Shown here: in pieces, positions 47,362 through 58,721 of the stretch | How positions within the stretch are numbered: position 1 is the stretch's first letter | How the letters are laid out: every line of letters starts with the position of its first letter | NCBI GenBank assembly: GCA_033439295.1 | Contig: JAVTLE010000010.1 | Location: 1 to 64,000, forward strand | DNA from: Deuterostichococcus epilithicus | Taxonomy: Eukaryota > Chlorophyta > Trebouxiophyceae > Prasiolales > Stichococcaceae | Direction: 5' to 3' | DNA: 64,000 nt | Position numbers and translations under genes: made by a program | Notes under the pieces: model-generated | Database searches by the model: none | What the model saw: the letters and a program-made list of their open reading frames with translations, nothing else | What the model was told of the DNA's origin: nothing

Positions 47362-47366
47362 TGTAA
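47362..47366 (+). terminator. TGTAA poly(A)-signal candidate
   Basis: TGTAA, the usual green-algal polyadenylation element, begins 30 bases after the endonuclease V stop. A 5-mer is weak evidence alone. Confidence 0.35.
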
Positions 47367-48081
47367 AGCTATGTAGTGCCCGAACTGCCTGTGGTCCTCG
47401 ATTTTGACATCATCCGAACGGTTGATCTGCAGGCGTGGGGAGAAAGGGGTTTTGGAGTTTTTTAAGGAGTAGGAGCTGGTAATGTCCTAGAAATGCGTCA
47501 CATGCTGGCGAACGGCTTGGCTGCAACTGCAGGTTTGCTGAAGTTCGGGGAACTCTCACCGTGAGCTTACAGATGACTTCAACGACATGCGAAATTCCAA
47601 CATGCGACCACTCAGGCCACCTGAAAATTCATGCACAAGCCTCCAGGAGAAATCAAGTATTCACACAAGATCAATCTCTCAAACCTGCGAGTCGAACCCC
47701 CACATTTGCTCCTTCGCATCAGCGATGCAACCACAAAAACTTGCAGCCAGATAGATACGCGGAAGAGAACACAATTTTGGCTCATCATCCAGGTGCTCTG
47801 TGTGCGAAAGCTGCCCCTCGGCGGCGGTGTAGCACTCGAGACCCGTGCCGGTTCCTCACATAAGTTCCAACGACGACCCAGCCCAGGGTTGAAGGTTTCC
47901 AGGCAGATGTTGCATTGCCCGTCTAGGCATGCTGATGCAGCGCTTGCCAACCTGGTGTCTGCATGGCAAGCACGAATTCCACATCAACGTCCTATCGCAT
48001 TGGGGCAAAGGCGGCTGGTTCCCACGAAGCCACTGTGCGATGTTGTGATGTGATATGACTGGGCAGCGGCGGCATCATTAG
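47367..48081. other. Convergent intergenic region
   Basis: Between the endonuclease V and MYB genes. It is distinctly richer in A and T (about 47560-47800) than the flanks, and I see nothing coding. Confidence 0.5.
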
Positions 48082-50120
48082 TTAGGCAGCGGCAGCGGCG
48101 GCGGCGGCGGCGGCGGCAACAGCAGCAGCTGCAGCATAAGAGCGAGAGGAGCGGCAAAGGCAGCTGTTGCAGCACCCACAGCGGCAGCAGCGACTCGCCT
48201 GCATATTGGCGACCAGCATCTGTAGACAGTGCGTCGCCGTCTCCCGCGTCGTGGGGCTCATGCCCGCCAGCATGGCTGAATGGTCCAGAGCGCCGCAGCT
48301 GCTGTCGAACAGGCTCCCCAGGAAGCGGTACATGACGGGAAAGTTGGGCGGCTCGCGGTCGGGCGCCGGCGCTGCGGGGTGGGCGCTGCCCGCGTGCAGC
48401 CCTTGGCACATCTGCTGCCAGGAGGGGTAGCCCGGCGGCCCCGGATAGAACGTCTGCGCATGAGAACGAAGCAGTGCATCGGATGGGCAGCAGGCTGACG
48501 ACGCTGTGTCGCTGAGCGCCAAGCCCAGATTGCCGGCGGCACGCAGTCACCGAAGACTGCAAGCTGCTGTCGCCATGGCGCAGCAATTGCAAGGTGTCCA
48601 GAGGCAAAGTTCGTAATGCTGGATGCACAAGGGCAACAACGTGTGCCGGGCAGATCTGTGACCTGCACCTGGCAGAGCGCTGATTGCATGGCGGCGTAGG
48701 CGTCCGGCGCCGCCGCCGCGGCGATGTAGCTGCCAAAGTGACCAGGGGCCGGCCACTGCACCTGACCCTGCCCGCAATGCGACGCTGGCGGCTCGGCGGC
48801 TGCCTCGTCGTCCGACCAGTCTGAGGCGTCAACGGCGCTGTCGGCCTGCCACGCCGCGGCCGCCCGCTGCGCGGTGCGGCGGGTCTTGCGCTGCTGCCAA
48901 GGCACTCCTGCGCCGCTGTCACGCTGCTCGGAGCTCTGCGTGCATTGTAGGCAGAGTCAAGGTGCTGATATTTGATGCAATCGCCACAAGTCGAATTTGC
49001 GGCTGCGATTCCACAGGATTCATGCATGAGCTGAATGGGCCTGTAGGGCACAAGCCCGACAGTCCAGCGGGTCTATACCGCTGGTTGTCTGAGTTGGATC
49101 AGCTGTGCAGCCCACCTGCGCTCCACAGCACGAGCCGGCGCCGTCTTCGTCGCCTGACGCAGTGGAGCACGGTTGCGTGGCGGTGCCGGTGGTGCCCGGA
49201 CGGTTGCCTGGGGTGGCGGCCAGCTCAGGCTGCACTCCATGCAGCGCCGCAGTCCCAGCCGTCACCAGAGCGGCAACTGGCTCTCTGGCACGCTTGCGAC
49301 CGGCTTTCCTGGCGGTGCCGGACTGTGGCATATCGGAAAGCGCGGCGTCAGCAGGGGGAGGCTCCCGACTGCAGTACTGACGGGCAAGCAGGCTGTGCAA
49401 CCGTGGCAGACCCCCAGGCATGTCACACTCCAGGTTACACCACGGCAGCCCCACAGTCCCAAGCACAGACGAAAGGCACACCTGGCGCTTGGGGCGGGGC
49501 GGCGGCACAGCAGCACTGTTGCCGCTCTTGACCTGTTTCTGGAAGTACTTCTGTGCATGACTGCGGATCTGTGCGACAAGGGAAGGTACATTTCAGCTCA
49601 GAGATGTTGGCAGGGCTGCTGGTCTGCAGCCGCAGATGGTGCAATCATAGTGCAGTCTGCCTGTCGGGCTTCACAGTGCCAAGGTGGCCAACAGCGCACA
49701 CGTAAACGGCCTGAGTCGGACCTGGACTGCCGTCTTGGTCTTGACATGCAACTGGATCTTCTTCCAGTCCCGAGTGTACCTGCATTTGCATGCCGCGAAG
49801 TGAGAATCGACTTGCGCCGTTGGGTATTCCTCAGCTTACCCGAGTGGCGTGACAACATGAATATCGCGACTACACACTGGTGGCCAGTCGGCACTGCTTT
49901 CAGCGGCGCATGCCAAGCCGGGCGCACGCAACAGTGCCCGCGACCAGAGAGGCGGATGTACTCACATGCCGAGCGCCTCAACGAAGAGGGCGTGCTCGGC
50001 TTCGGTCCACGTCTCCCGCGGCTTGCTCGTGACATAGGGCTTGCGCTGGCGGCCGCCGGTGGCATCCCTGCAGGCGGCGCCGTCCGGCGCATGCCTGGCG
50101 GCAGCGGCAGGCAACGCCAT
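48082..50120 (-). CDS. REVEILLE/LHY-CCA1-like single-MYB transcription factor
   Basis: Six exons: 49966-50120, 49722-49779, 49482-49568, 49116-49376, 48669-48935, 48082-48453; 399 aa. The single MYB repeat reads RKPYVTSKPRETWTEAEHAL, then YTRDWKKIQLHVKTKTAVQ and IRSHAQKYFQKQ, the SHAQKYF class, followed by the plant-type PPPRPKRQ. These factors bind evening-element DNA in the circadian clock. A C-terminal part (FPVMYRFLGSLFDS) matches the conserved C-terminal block of REVEILLE proteins; the region between is Gly/Ala/Ser-rich. The protein ends in polyAla from GCG repeats; a GC donor after VANMQ (ATGCAG|GCGAGT) could splice that tail away. The frame stays open upstream to 50762, so a longer N-terminus is possible. 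Confidence 0.88.
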
Positions 50121-51132
50121 GCCTCGGTCGCAGCCGCTGGCCGCTGCTGCTGCCCAAAGACGCTGCGCCGTCAGTCGTCGCCTGCTGGCGACTGGATGCC
50201 CACCGCCGTGCTTCCCTGGTGGATGGCTTCTGCCTCCGGTGGCGTTGCCACAGCGAGCGCGCACGCCTGCGAAAGAGGGCCGTCTCAGCCGCGATGCGCA
50301 TCCAGTTCGACTGAAGCCGCTACTGGACCCGCTCCGCGCAGGAGGACGTGGTGCAGCTCGACAAGGAGCTGCATGGTGGGCTCCTGAGCGCCGAGGACGG
50401 CAGAAAAGGCTGGCGGCAGCGGCGATGCCCAGTAATCGCTCGCTGCAGCTGTGTACAGCGCGCACGAGGGACGAGCGCCGCAGCAGACCTGGGCGGGCGC
50501 CAGCAAGGGCAGCAAGACGGCAGATATTTTGGCGCTGACCTGTCCGACAGGCACGCAAGCCGGCAAGAGGCCGTGCCTGCAATGCCTCATGCGCCCAGAC
50601 ACAGCAGCCAGGATACATCCGATGCGATCGCCGGCCCTTTAGCCGGCCGCAGGCCGGTTGCGGTTGCGGGGAGGTCCTGGGTCCACAGACCTGAAGGCCC
50701 AGGACCTTCCCACGCAAAGTATGCAAGGTGGTGCTGATGGACCTGCGATTCCCAGGTCTCACCTGTCAAGACTGGGAGCGGAGGCGCTGCGGTCGCTCTC
50801 GCGCCGGCACTGGCCTGCAGAGGTTCGGAAATATCACGGACCGCTGAGAGGGACCTGGCTGCTCGTCCTTCGCCTGCTGCTCCTGCTGAGGCTGCGCTCA
50901 GCTGTGCTATGGAAGTCTGTGCTTAGAGCATCAAGTGACCCGATCGTTCTGAAGCTCGCCCTGCTCTGCGTCAGTCTCTGCGTATATTGGGCAGGGACCC
51001 GCCAAAGTATCAAGCCCTGATAATCCTGGCTTCGAAAGCGCCCTGCAGCAAATTGCTGCCAGATGGCAGAGAAGAAAGAAGAAGAGAGAAGGAGAAAACT
51101 TTAGAGCTTGAGAACAGCAAATTCTCTCAGCC
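50121..51132. other. Divergent intergenic region
   Basis: About 1 kb between the MYB and zinc-finger genes; the left part is open in frame with the MYB exon 1 and may be its 5' end. Nothing else is seen. Confidence 0.4.
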
Positions 51133-52684
51133 ATGGCCGGTCTGACATGCTTGTGTCGCGGCGGCCCCCAGGCACGCGTCACGCAGGTGAGGGTGCCCGG
51201 CAGCACTCTGCCGAAGCATGTTGTGCTGTCCGCTATGATGGCGTGTGTGCTCTCAACACTGCAGATAATGTGCTCTCAACACAGCATTTCATCTGCACTC
51301 TCTGGTCCTGCAGCCACATTACGGGCCAGCCCCGAGACAACGCAGCCATGTTGTCCGGGCGTCAGAAGGTGTGGCACCATTTCGCAGCGTTCCGTTCCCA
51401 TTTCAGCTTCCGAATACGACTGGCTGAGACACGGTGAACGGGCCTTGCATGCACGTTTTCCTTGATCGCCCATGAACGGGCTTCGCATGCCTTTCTCATC
51501 CTTTGCGCAACTGCCTTGCAGATCGGTTGTGCAGGACGAATCAGATCGCCCGCACCAGGCTCTCACGTTGTCAGCCAGCTCCTCGTGTGCAGGTGCCCCG
51601 CAGACGCAGCCGCAGCCGCAGCACCCAACGCAGCAGGCGCAGCAGCAGCAGCCGCAGCGGCCGCCGCCGCCGTCCCTCATTGCAAACCGGAGGCAGGCGG
51701 TGTGGTTAGGCGCTGCAGGCCTCGTGGCGCTGGCCACTGGCGGTGAGGCGGCGCAGGCTGCTGAGGCGGCGCCGGGCACAGACGTGTCGGAGGAGCCGCG
51801 CTGCCGGGAGTGCCTCGGCACCGGCGTTGTGCCGTGCGACATGTGTGGCGGCACCGGCAAGTGGCGTGCGCTCAACAGGTGTAGTTCGGTTGTTGCTTTG
51901 ACATGACTGAGCTCCCGGATTGGGCTGTTTCGAGGGTTCCGAGGCCATAAACTTTGCTCTGGTGCTTGCGCAAACCCTGTGTGATTGCTTCGCCTGGATG
52001 ACCGTCAACTTGCGCAGCAGACCCCGCAAGAAAGACTTTCAGCCAGGCTTCTGCCTCCTCCGCCTCCCGCTGTCTATCCGTCCTCTCAGCGACAAGAGGT
52101 CCATGCTGCTCCTCACAGGAAGCGGGCGAAGGACACATACGAGTTCGTGGAGTGCCCGCAGTGCTTCGGCCGCGGGGTGCGTGTGTGCGGCGTATGCTTC
52201 GGCACCGGGCTGCGCAATGTCCGCGGCCTGCTGCGCCGCCCCGAAGCCACGCTCATGGTCGCCAAGATGCGCAACGGCGAGCTGCGCGCTGGTGAGTTTC
52301 GTCACCTTGGACCAGCGTGCTCCCGCGCCATTGCGGCTCCCTGCACCAGGGACCTCACAGTGTGGAACGAGGCGAGACAGCAGCGGCGCAGGAGGACGCG
52401 GCCAGGCGGCTCCGCCGCTGGCTGCGGGCACTGCCCACATGCGCAGCGGGTCGCCTTGCTTCCTTGCAGTAGACGATGTTCAAAGGAGGCATGTGGTTGG
52501 GGCTGGGCAGGCGCTGCCGCGCAGGCCATCTCATTTCTGCAATCGCCACAGACCTTTGGAAAGGGTGCCTCCATGGGTGCGCGCAGGCGAGGCGCAGGGG
52601 CTGCTGCAAAAGAGGCGTGATGAGATGCGCGCAAAGGGTGGCAACACCGGCGCGCCCGACTCTGTGGCGCCGCCGACGCCCTGA
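51133..52684 (+). CDS. Plastid DnaJ-type zinc-finger protein (PSA2-like)
   Basis: Four exons: 51133-51186, 51559-51878, 52119-52291, 52587-52684; 214 aa. A leader with a polyGln/Pro stretch leads to [18 protein letters not shown], which resembles a thylakoid-lumen transfer segment. Then come four CxxCxGxG units: [24 protein letters not shown] and CGVCFGTG. No J domain is present. The link [17 protein letters not shown] and the following GLLRRPEA match the plant plastid zinc-finger proteins of the PSA2 kind, which help assemble photosystem I by thiol-disulfide chemistry in the lumen. The orthology is from memory; other plastid members of the family (LQY1, BSD2) have different flanks. The exon 2 acceptor could instead be slightly upstream, near 51535, without changing frame. 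Confidence 0.78.
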
Positions 52685-53235
52685 GGCATTGGGAGCGCAG
52701 CGCCGGCGTGTCTCGCGGAGCATGGCGAACCCAAAGTCTGGCATGGCGAGAGGTTCTGGACTGTTTGGAGTGGGATCGAATTGAGCTGTCGTGTGGGACC
52801 AGCATGCAACTCACCAGATGCGGTTCATGGCGTGGCACTGGTGCGTTGTCGCCACCCAACATTCGTTACAATCCAATAGGCAGTGACGGAGCAACAGTGG
52901 TGGAGATGCCACTTCAACCTAATCACCGAGAAGCCGGACAATTTCGACAGGAACAGCGGCCAACGATTGTCGCCTGAGAGTCCGCGCCTGGTGCCCTTGT
53001 GCATTTGAGCACAGGATAGTCAGCAGGGGCAATTTGCACTGCCGATGGCACACCCTAACGCGCTGGCTGTCGCACCCCCCGAAGCAGGGCAACTGAGGGC
53101 GCCTCACTGTGCACATCTTGTCCCATGGCCTGCAAGCGAATCGTGTGATGCCACACCAGGTACCCAACTGGGTTAAAGGCTAGGTTGACGAGTTTGATCC
53201 TCAGCACAATGCACTGAAGGATTTCAGGCGGGCGG
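52685..53235. other. Convergent intergenic region
   Basis: Between the zinc-finger gene and the ABC1 kinase. I see nothing in it. Confidence 0.5.
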
Positions 53236-56200
53236 CTAGGCCGGCGCCGGGAGAACCGCAGGCGGTGCAGCGGCGTCTGTCACCGCTGCCATCGCCGTAT
53301 CCGGTGCCGGCATGATCCCCAATGCCGCCGCGCCCTGGCGCCACTGTGCCGCCAATGCCGCCCGCAGCCCTGCAAGCGCCGCGAAAGTGCGGAACAGCGC
53401 CAGCCGCCACTCCAGGCGTACCCGGTCCGCTGTGTTGCGGGCTGCGGAAAAACAGGACAGTTGGAGTTCGGGCCTGCAAACCTGCCGGAACAAGCGCCTG
53501 GTTTAGCACGACGATGGCGGGCTGCCGTTCCTGTTCAGGCGGGTTTCTGGCCACGGTGCAAACAGAGCCATTCGAAACCTATGCCAGCTGAGGACGTGGC
53601 AGCAGGCGAGTACAGGGCGCTCCAGTGGGGCGGAGCGGCGCACCCAGGGCGCTGAGGCCAGGGCGGGAGTCCCAACGTGCCTCCGCGAGGGCGCGGTCAC
53701 AAGCGCGCGCGGTGATGAGGAACGTGTTGACCGGCTGCATGCAGGCACACACGCATGCACGGGATGAGGGGCCGCGCGGTCGTGTCTGCTTGATCTGCAG
53801 CGGTTTTACAGAGGAAAGCCTCCAGGACGGCATGCAACCCTGTCTTCAGCCTGGAGCCACCCAGAGAGGCGCACTGTTGCGCTCGTCGGCTTCACCACCG
53901 ATTTTGACTCTCTCAATCGAGGCTCCTGCTCTCATGGCACTGCAAGGGCGGCGCCTGCAGGCCCTGCAATCGGGCCGCTGAACCCGTCGTTGATGGGATG
54001 GGTTGTCAAGCTCAGATGTGAGGACGTTGCCCCACCTGGCCGAGGGCGGCGTCCACAGAGCGCAGGCAGTCGTTGGTCTTGAGCAGCAGCAGCAGGGCAC
54101 GCGGCACCTGCTGCAGCAGCCGCGCCGCGTCCCCCGCAAACTCCTGGGCGTACCTGCGCCAGGAGGACAGACAGACCTCGGGCGCGCAGCTGCCATGGGT
54201 ACTTTTGAAAGAGGGGCAAGTCGGCAGGGTTTCCACAGGCAGGCATGCCCATGGGGAAGCTGTCGGATGCGACCGTATTCCGTGCCGCGAGAGGTCGGGA
54301 CCGAGCCGCCAGGGACCCGCTGGAGGCTGTGCGACCGGACTGAGTCAGATCAGGCTTCCGGAGGAGCACGAGGTGGCATCGACGGCCGCGCGCCTGTGCA
54401 GCTGCTGCCGCTCTTCCTCGCCGCCGAGGCCCACCCGCAAATGGTCCGCCGAGCCCCTCACCACCTGCGCATAACACAATTTGCTGAGGAAACGACGTGG
54501 AAAATTCTTGAGAGCTATGAGGAAGGCTGTTGATCCGTCTGAGGCTCGCGCCCTTAGGCCGCAATGTCTGGGAGGTCCGCTGCAGAGCGACGGCATAGGA
54601 CAAGGGCACGGGCTGGGCCACAGCTGCAGCGCTGGCCGGCGCCGCTCAGAGCCTCAGATGCTTGACAGGGGGTTAAACAGCCGACATGCCGACGCGTGCG
54701 TGGTCTGGCCGAGTAACACGACACAAATTGATGAGGAGGCAGCAGCTTGAGACATGGTGCCCAATGCGAAAGAGCTGGGCAGCGGGACTTGCCTGGTCCC
54801 ACGGCCGGTTGGTGAGCATGCCCGCAAACAGCTCCGCCATCGCGCCGGCGTTCATTGCGGCCGCTGCGGACCGGATGCCCGCCTCATCCGCCATGACCAG
54901 GCTCTGCCACAGCTTGGCATAGTCCAGCCGGAAGTCGTCGTCCAGCTTCCTGCAGTGCAGTGCAGCGCAGTGCAGTGCAGCGCAGAGCGGTTCGAAACAG
55001 CCAAGGCACGCCGGCGTTGGGAGCCGCCTGCCCCCACATGCTGCTGCAGCATGCAGCCGGTATGCTGCTGAACTCCCCAGCCGGGCGCGCTCCTGGGCAG
55101 TCGTCCTTCCTCTGATGCTCCATTGCTGCTGCCCACAACGCTTGCAAGACCCTGAATGTGCTTGATCGCCCTGACCGCCCTTACAAGACCCAAGTATGCC
55201 TGTACCTGTAGAGGCCATGGTCCAAGAGCACCAGCTGCAGCCGAGGCGCCGGCCGCCGCCGCCGCCAAGGCCGCAGCCACCGCGCCCGCCGTGTGTGCGG
55301 CTCGGCCGGGCCGCTGCTGGCGCCAGTGCCGGCTTCGCTGCTGTCGCTGCCGCTGCATCGAGACTGCTGGGCCGGTGCAGCTGCACTGCTGCTGCTGCTG
55401 TGCTGCAGGGCCGCCAGCGACTGCTGTGCCGGACGGCTTGCCGCGGCGCTGCCATCGCTGGCGCCAGCGCCCTTCCGCTGCCGGGGCGGCGCCAGCCTGA
55501 TCTTCATGTTGGCTGCGGCAGATGGACCGCATATCAAGTTCCGCACAGCAGGGAATCCACTACCTCCCCGCTGTGCAAAGCATGTGAATGCAGATGTGCT
55601 AGGCTGCCGAGAAGCGAAGGCCAGGCCAGGGCACAGCGCCAGACTCGTGTGCTTGGCTGATGTTTTAGTACTAGAGCGATCCTGACCTGCATGCGGGTCG
55701 CAGTGCACATCGCCGAAATTGAAGATCATCTCTGCAAACGCCTCCGAGATGAGGTGCGCCACCTGCAGCCGAGCATGAAAAGCCCATGTGCTAGCCGCCA
55801 GTGGGGATGTTATCAATTCGTGATGCTACCCTGCACCACCGAATGGCTGCTTCGGATCACGCCTTCAAGTGATCGATCGTGCAGCCGCAGCGTCAGCCTG
55901 ACACACGGCGCCGGCACCGGGTCACACCAGGATAGCGTGTCGGCGGTCCTGGTGTCAAGCCAGCCGGCACACCTCGGCAGGATCAGCGCCCATGGCTTTC
56001 AAGCCCTCCAGGTCGTTGAGGCCGACCCCATCCATGTACTCCATCGTCAGCACGCGCTTCGAGGTCAGCTCCGGCACCGCCTGCGTGGTTGCCGGGCGTG
56101 CAGCAGCCATGAGTACATCGCAAAAGTGCACACAAGGCCCCTGGCGCCCCCGCTGCACTCTTCCGGGCAGCACCGGCGGCGCCGGACCGGCGGCGCTCGC

Positions 56201-58721
56201 ACCGGAAAGCTCACCATCGCTCGCCCCACTTCGGAGTGGTGGCCGCAGTGGAGGCGCAGCGTGCGCGCGCGAGCACTTGAAGCGACTTCTGCCTGAGAGC
56301 ACCGCACTTTGGCACAGGGCCCCGTCATATCGCCAAGCCCTTGATGCCCAGATCTCACCTGGGGGACGACCACGTGCCCGGCGACGCGGCTAGTTGAGCC
56401 GCTGAGGTTGGCGCCGCTGCGCACCATGTTGGCCGCCTCGTGCTCAAAGTCCAGCTCCTGCATGTTGGGCGTGCAGTGTCTTGAAGCTAATGGTTTTGAC
56501 AATGGCAATGGTAATGATAATGGTAAAGGTGACAATAACGGTTGTGGGTATGTGCTCTGGCCGCCGCTCAGCTTTCCACTTTGGGGCAGGCGGCTCTTTG
56601 CTGGCGCACATGGCGAAGCCCTGTTTTGCACACGGCACTCGACTGCGACCCGGTCGGGTGTCTTGCTCCGGCTGGCATCGCTCCTCACAGACGACTTGTC
56701 ATTTGGCAGTCCCTGTACCACCCTCACAAGAAGGGCCGCTCGTCGCAGACGATTCAGACCCTGTGGCTCAAACCCACCAGCGGCAGATTGGTGCGCGTCT
56801 CGTCGACGACCCAGCGGTAGTCGTAGTCTGGCGCAAAGTAGCGCAGGATGTCCGCCGCGACGCCGATGGTGGCCACGTCCGCGTCGCCGCTCTCCCGCAG
56901 CCCCGCGTGCTGAACCTTAACCGCCAGCTGCCGCCCGTCGTGGCCCACCGCCCGGTGGACCTGCTTGGAGAAACGCACGGCGGCATGGGCGGGCTGCAGG
57001 CGGGGTGTTCGTACCAGTGGCCCTGACGGCGACACCTCCTTCATCGGCATCGCAGCCTTGAAGGCATGGCGAGGGCCGGGTGCGTTGCGCGGCGTCGACG
57101 GTCTGGGCGCACGGAGGTCGCACAGCAGCCCGGTCCGCCGAGCTGCCAGCAGCGTGCAGGCGCCTTGGCGTTGGACGCCCGCCGAGCGCGGCGCCGGTGC
57201 AGGGGGTACAACCAAATGAACCGAAGCATACAACAATGCGTCCCCTGCGCCGGCGGCGCTCTCGGGGGACAGTCTCCCACCTGCGCGAGGGAGGCGCTGG
57301 CGATGGGCGCCTCGTCGAAGCTGGCGAACAGCGCCTCTGGCGGCGCGCCGAGGTCGCTGACCAGCAGCCGCCGCACTTCCGCCGGGTCCGACACCGGGCA
57401 CCGGTCCAGCAGCGACGCGCGGAAGGAGCGCACATACTCTGCCGGCAGCAGGTGGTCCTGTGCACGTGGTTTCATCAGGTTTCAGCGGTTGCCAGGCACG
57501 TGTGGGGGATGCCGTGCGCGCTCGAGCGACTCGCCGCTGCTCTTTGCAATCGCGCAGGCCAGCAGCCGGGCAAGACGCGCGAGGCGCCGGACAGCAGGTG
57601 CCCCTGGCGGGCTCGCAGCATCGGATGCCAGACCGCCGCGCAGCTCTGGCTGCTGTACACCTAAGACACGACCCTCATGTGGAGGCATGAACCAGCGTTG
57701 GCACGGGCGGTGCGGCTGCATGCTGCCGGCGAGTCATGTGGCGCGCGTCACTGTGCTGACCATGTGTGTTTACAGCGCGCAAACTCCTGATACCAAGGGG
57801 CGCCACGTGCCCCAGGTTCTGCTTTCCTCTCCCATGTGCGGACGAGAGGCAGGACCGCACGCAGGACAGGCAGGACTGCGTCTGCTCAGCCACTGCCACT
57901 GCCGCACCATCTGGCCGAGGTGCTGCCCGGCCTTAACGTAGACGCCGCCGTTCACGCCCGCGAGGCGGACCATGCGATCGGCCGAGCGCTGGTGGCAGGC
58001 CCGCCGCGCCGCTTCCAGGTCCTCGCCCTCCAGTCCCCGCAGGCTCCACTGGTAGTCTGCGCCGCCAGCAAACACAGCAACATCTCACATTGCTTCGTGG
58101 TATGCAGCCAGGAGGCGCTCCCGCATGTGCTGCTGCTTCCGTCCCCTGGCCCTCCACCCCCCGCAGGCTCCACTGGGGGCCTGCGAGCAGATGAGGGCCG
58201 TCCGGGAGGAGCCTGTTGCCGGAGCCGCGGCGTAAATTGCCCCTGCAGGCCGCCTCCGGCGCCACCGCCGCCGCCGCCGCCGCGCAGCAGCATGTCCGAG
58301 TAGTGGTCCCGTGTTATGCGAGTGACGTTGCGCGGCAGGAAAAATGACAAATACCAAGTCTCTTGGGTCGGTCCGTATAACGAGTATGCGTCAGTGCGTT
58401 TGCAGAGCCGCCAGGCGCGCGGGTCATCATGCATACATGCACGCACCTCTTTCCTCTCAGACATGCACCGTCAAGTTCAGCACTCAAAGGAGCCAGTTGG
58501 GAGCTTCCAAGTGATCAGTCTCAGATCGCCTGACCTGCCAACACGACGGCGCCGCAGTACACATCCCGTGACAGCCGCACCGGCACCGCCCACAGGCTGT
58601 AGGCGCGCTGCCTAGGGTCATCGCCGGCTGCTACCCAAACTGAGGCGCTGACCACTGACGCTGTTGCGGTCGCCGACGTCCATGGAGCAGCTTGCCAGAG
58701 GCGCAGGATGCGCGACGTCAT
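53236..58721 (-). CDS. ABC1/UbiB-family atypical kinase, ADCK1-like
   Basis: Thirteen exons: 58535-58721, 57908-58056, 57281-57457, 56778-56960, 56359-56457, 55973-56080, 55687-55762, 55206-55512, 54793-54949, 54394-54464, 54036-54153, 53644-53734, 53236-53441; 642 aa. Family marks in order: GGVYVKAGQHLGQMDHLLP (KxGQ motif), PIASASLAQVHRAV (Ala-rich loop), LAVKVQHAGL (ATP Lys), NLPLELDFEHEAANM, RVLTMEYMDGVGLND, NFGDVHCDPHAAN (catalytic loop), LVLLDHGLYR (metal site, DHG variant) and LLLLKTNDCLRSVDAALGQ. The KTND block and QMDHLLP point to ADCK1, a mitochondrial member. DPHPGN has become DPHAAN. About 80 low-complexity residues are inserted between the catalytic loop and DHG. Introns 9 and 10 appear to have GC donors. 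Confidence 0.9.
54951..54988. repeat. GCAGT/GCAGC microsatellite at an intron end
   Basis: About seven 5-bp units directly against the acceptor of ABC1-kinase exon 9. Read on the gene strand it is a series of CTGCA units, so the 3' splice site is embedded in a repeat of itself. Confidence 0.8.
56488..56541. repeat. Imperfect AATGGT-type simple repeat in an intron
   Basis: A diverged run of AATGGY/AATGAT units in the intron between exons 4 and 5 of the ABC1 kinase. Confidence 0.7.
58128..58190 (-). pseudogene. Ghost copy of ABC1-kinase exon 2
   Basis: On the gene strand this intron-1 stretch reads GPQWSLRGVEGQGTEAAAH after a CTCGCAG acceptor. The start of the real exon 2 (from 58056) reads DYQWSLRGLEGEDLEAARR. 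The DNA match covers about 50-60 bp with few differences and then fades, so the right part and the donor of the copied exon are not visible. The acceptor phase is the same as that of the true exon. Confidence 0.75.
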
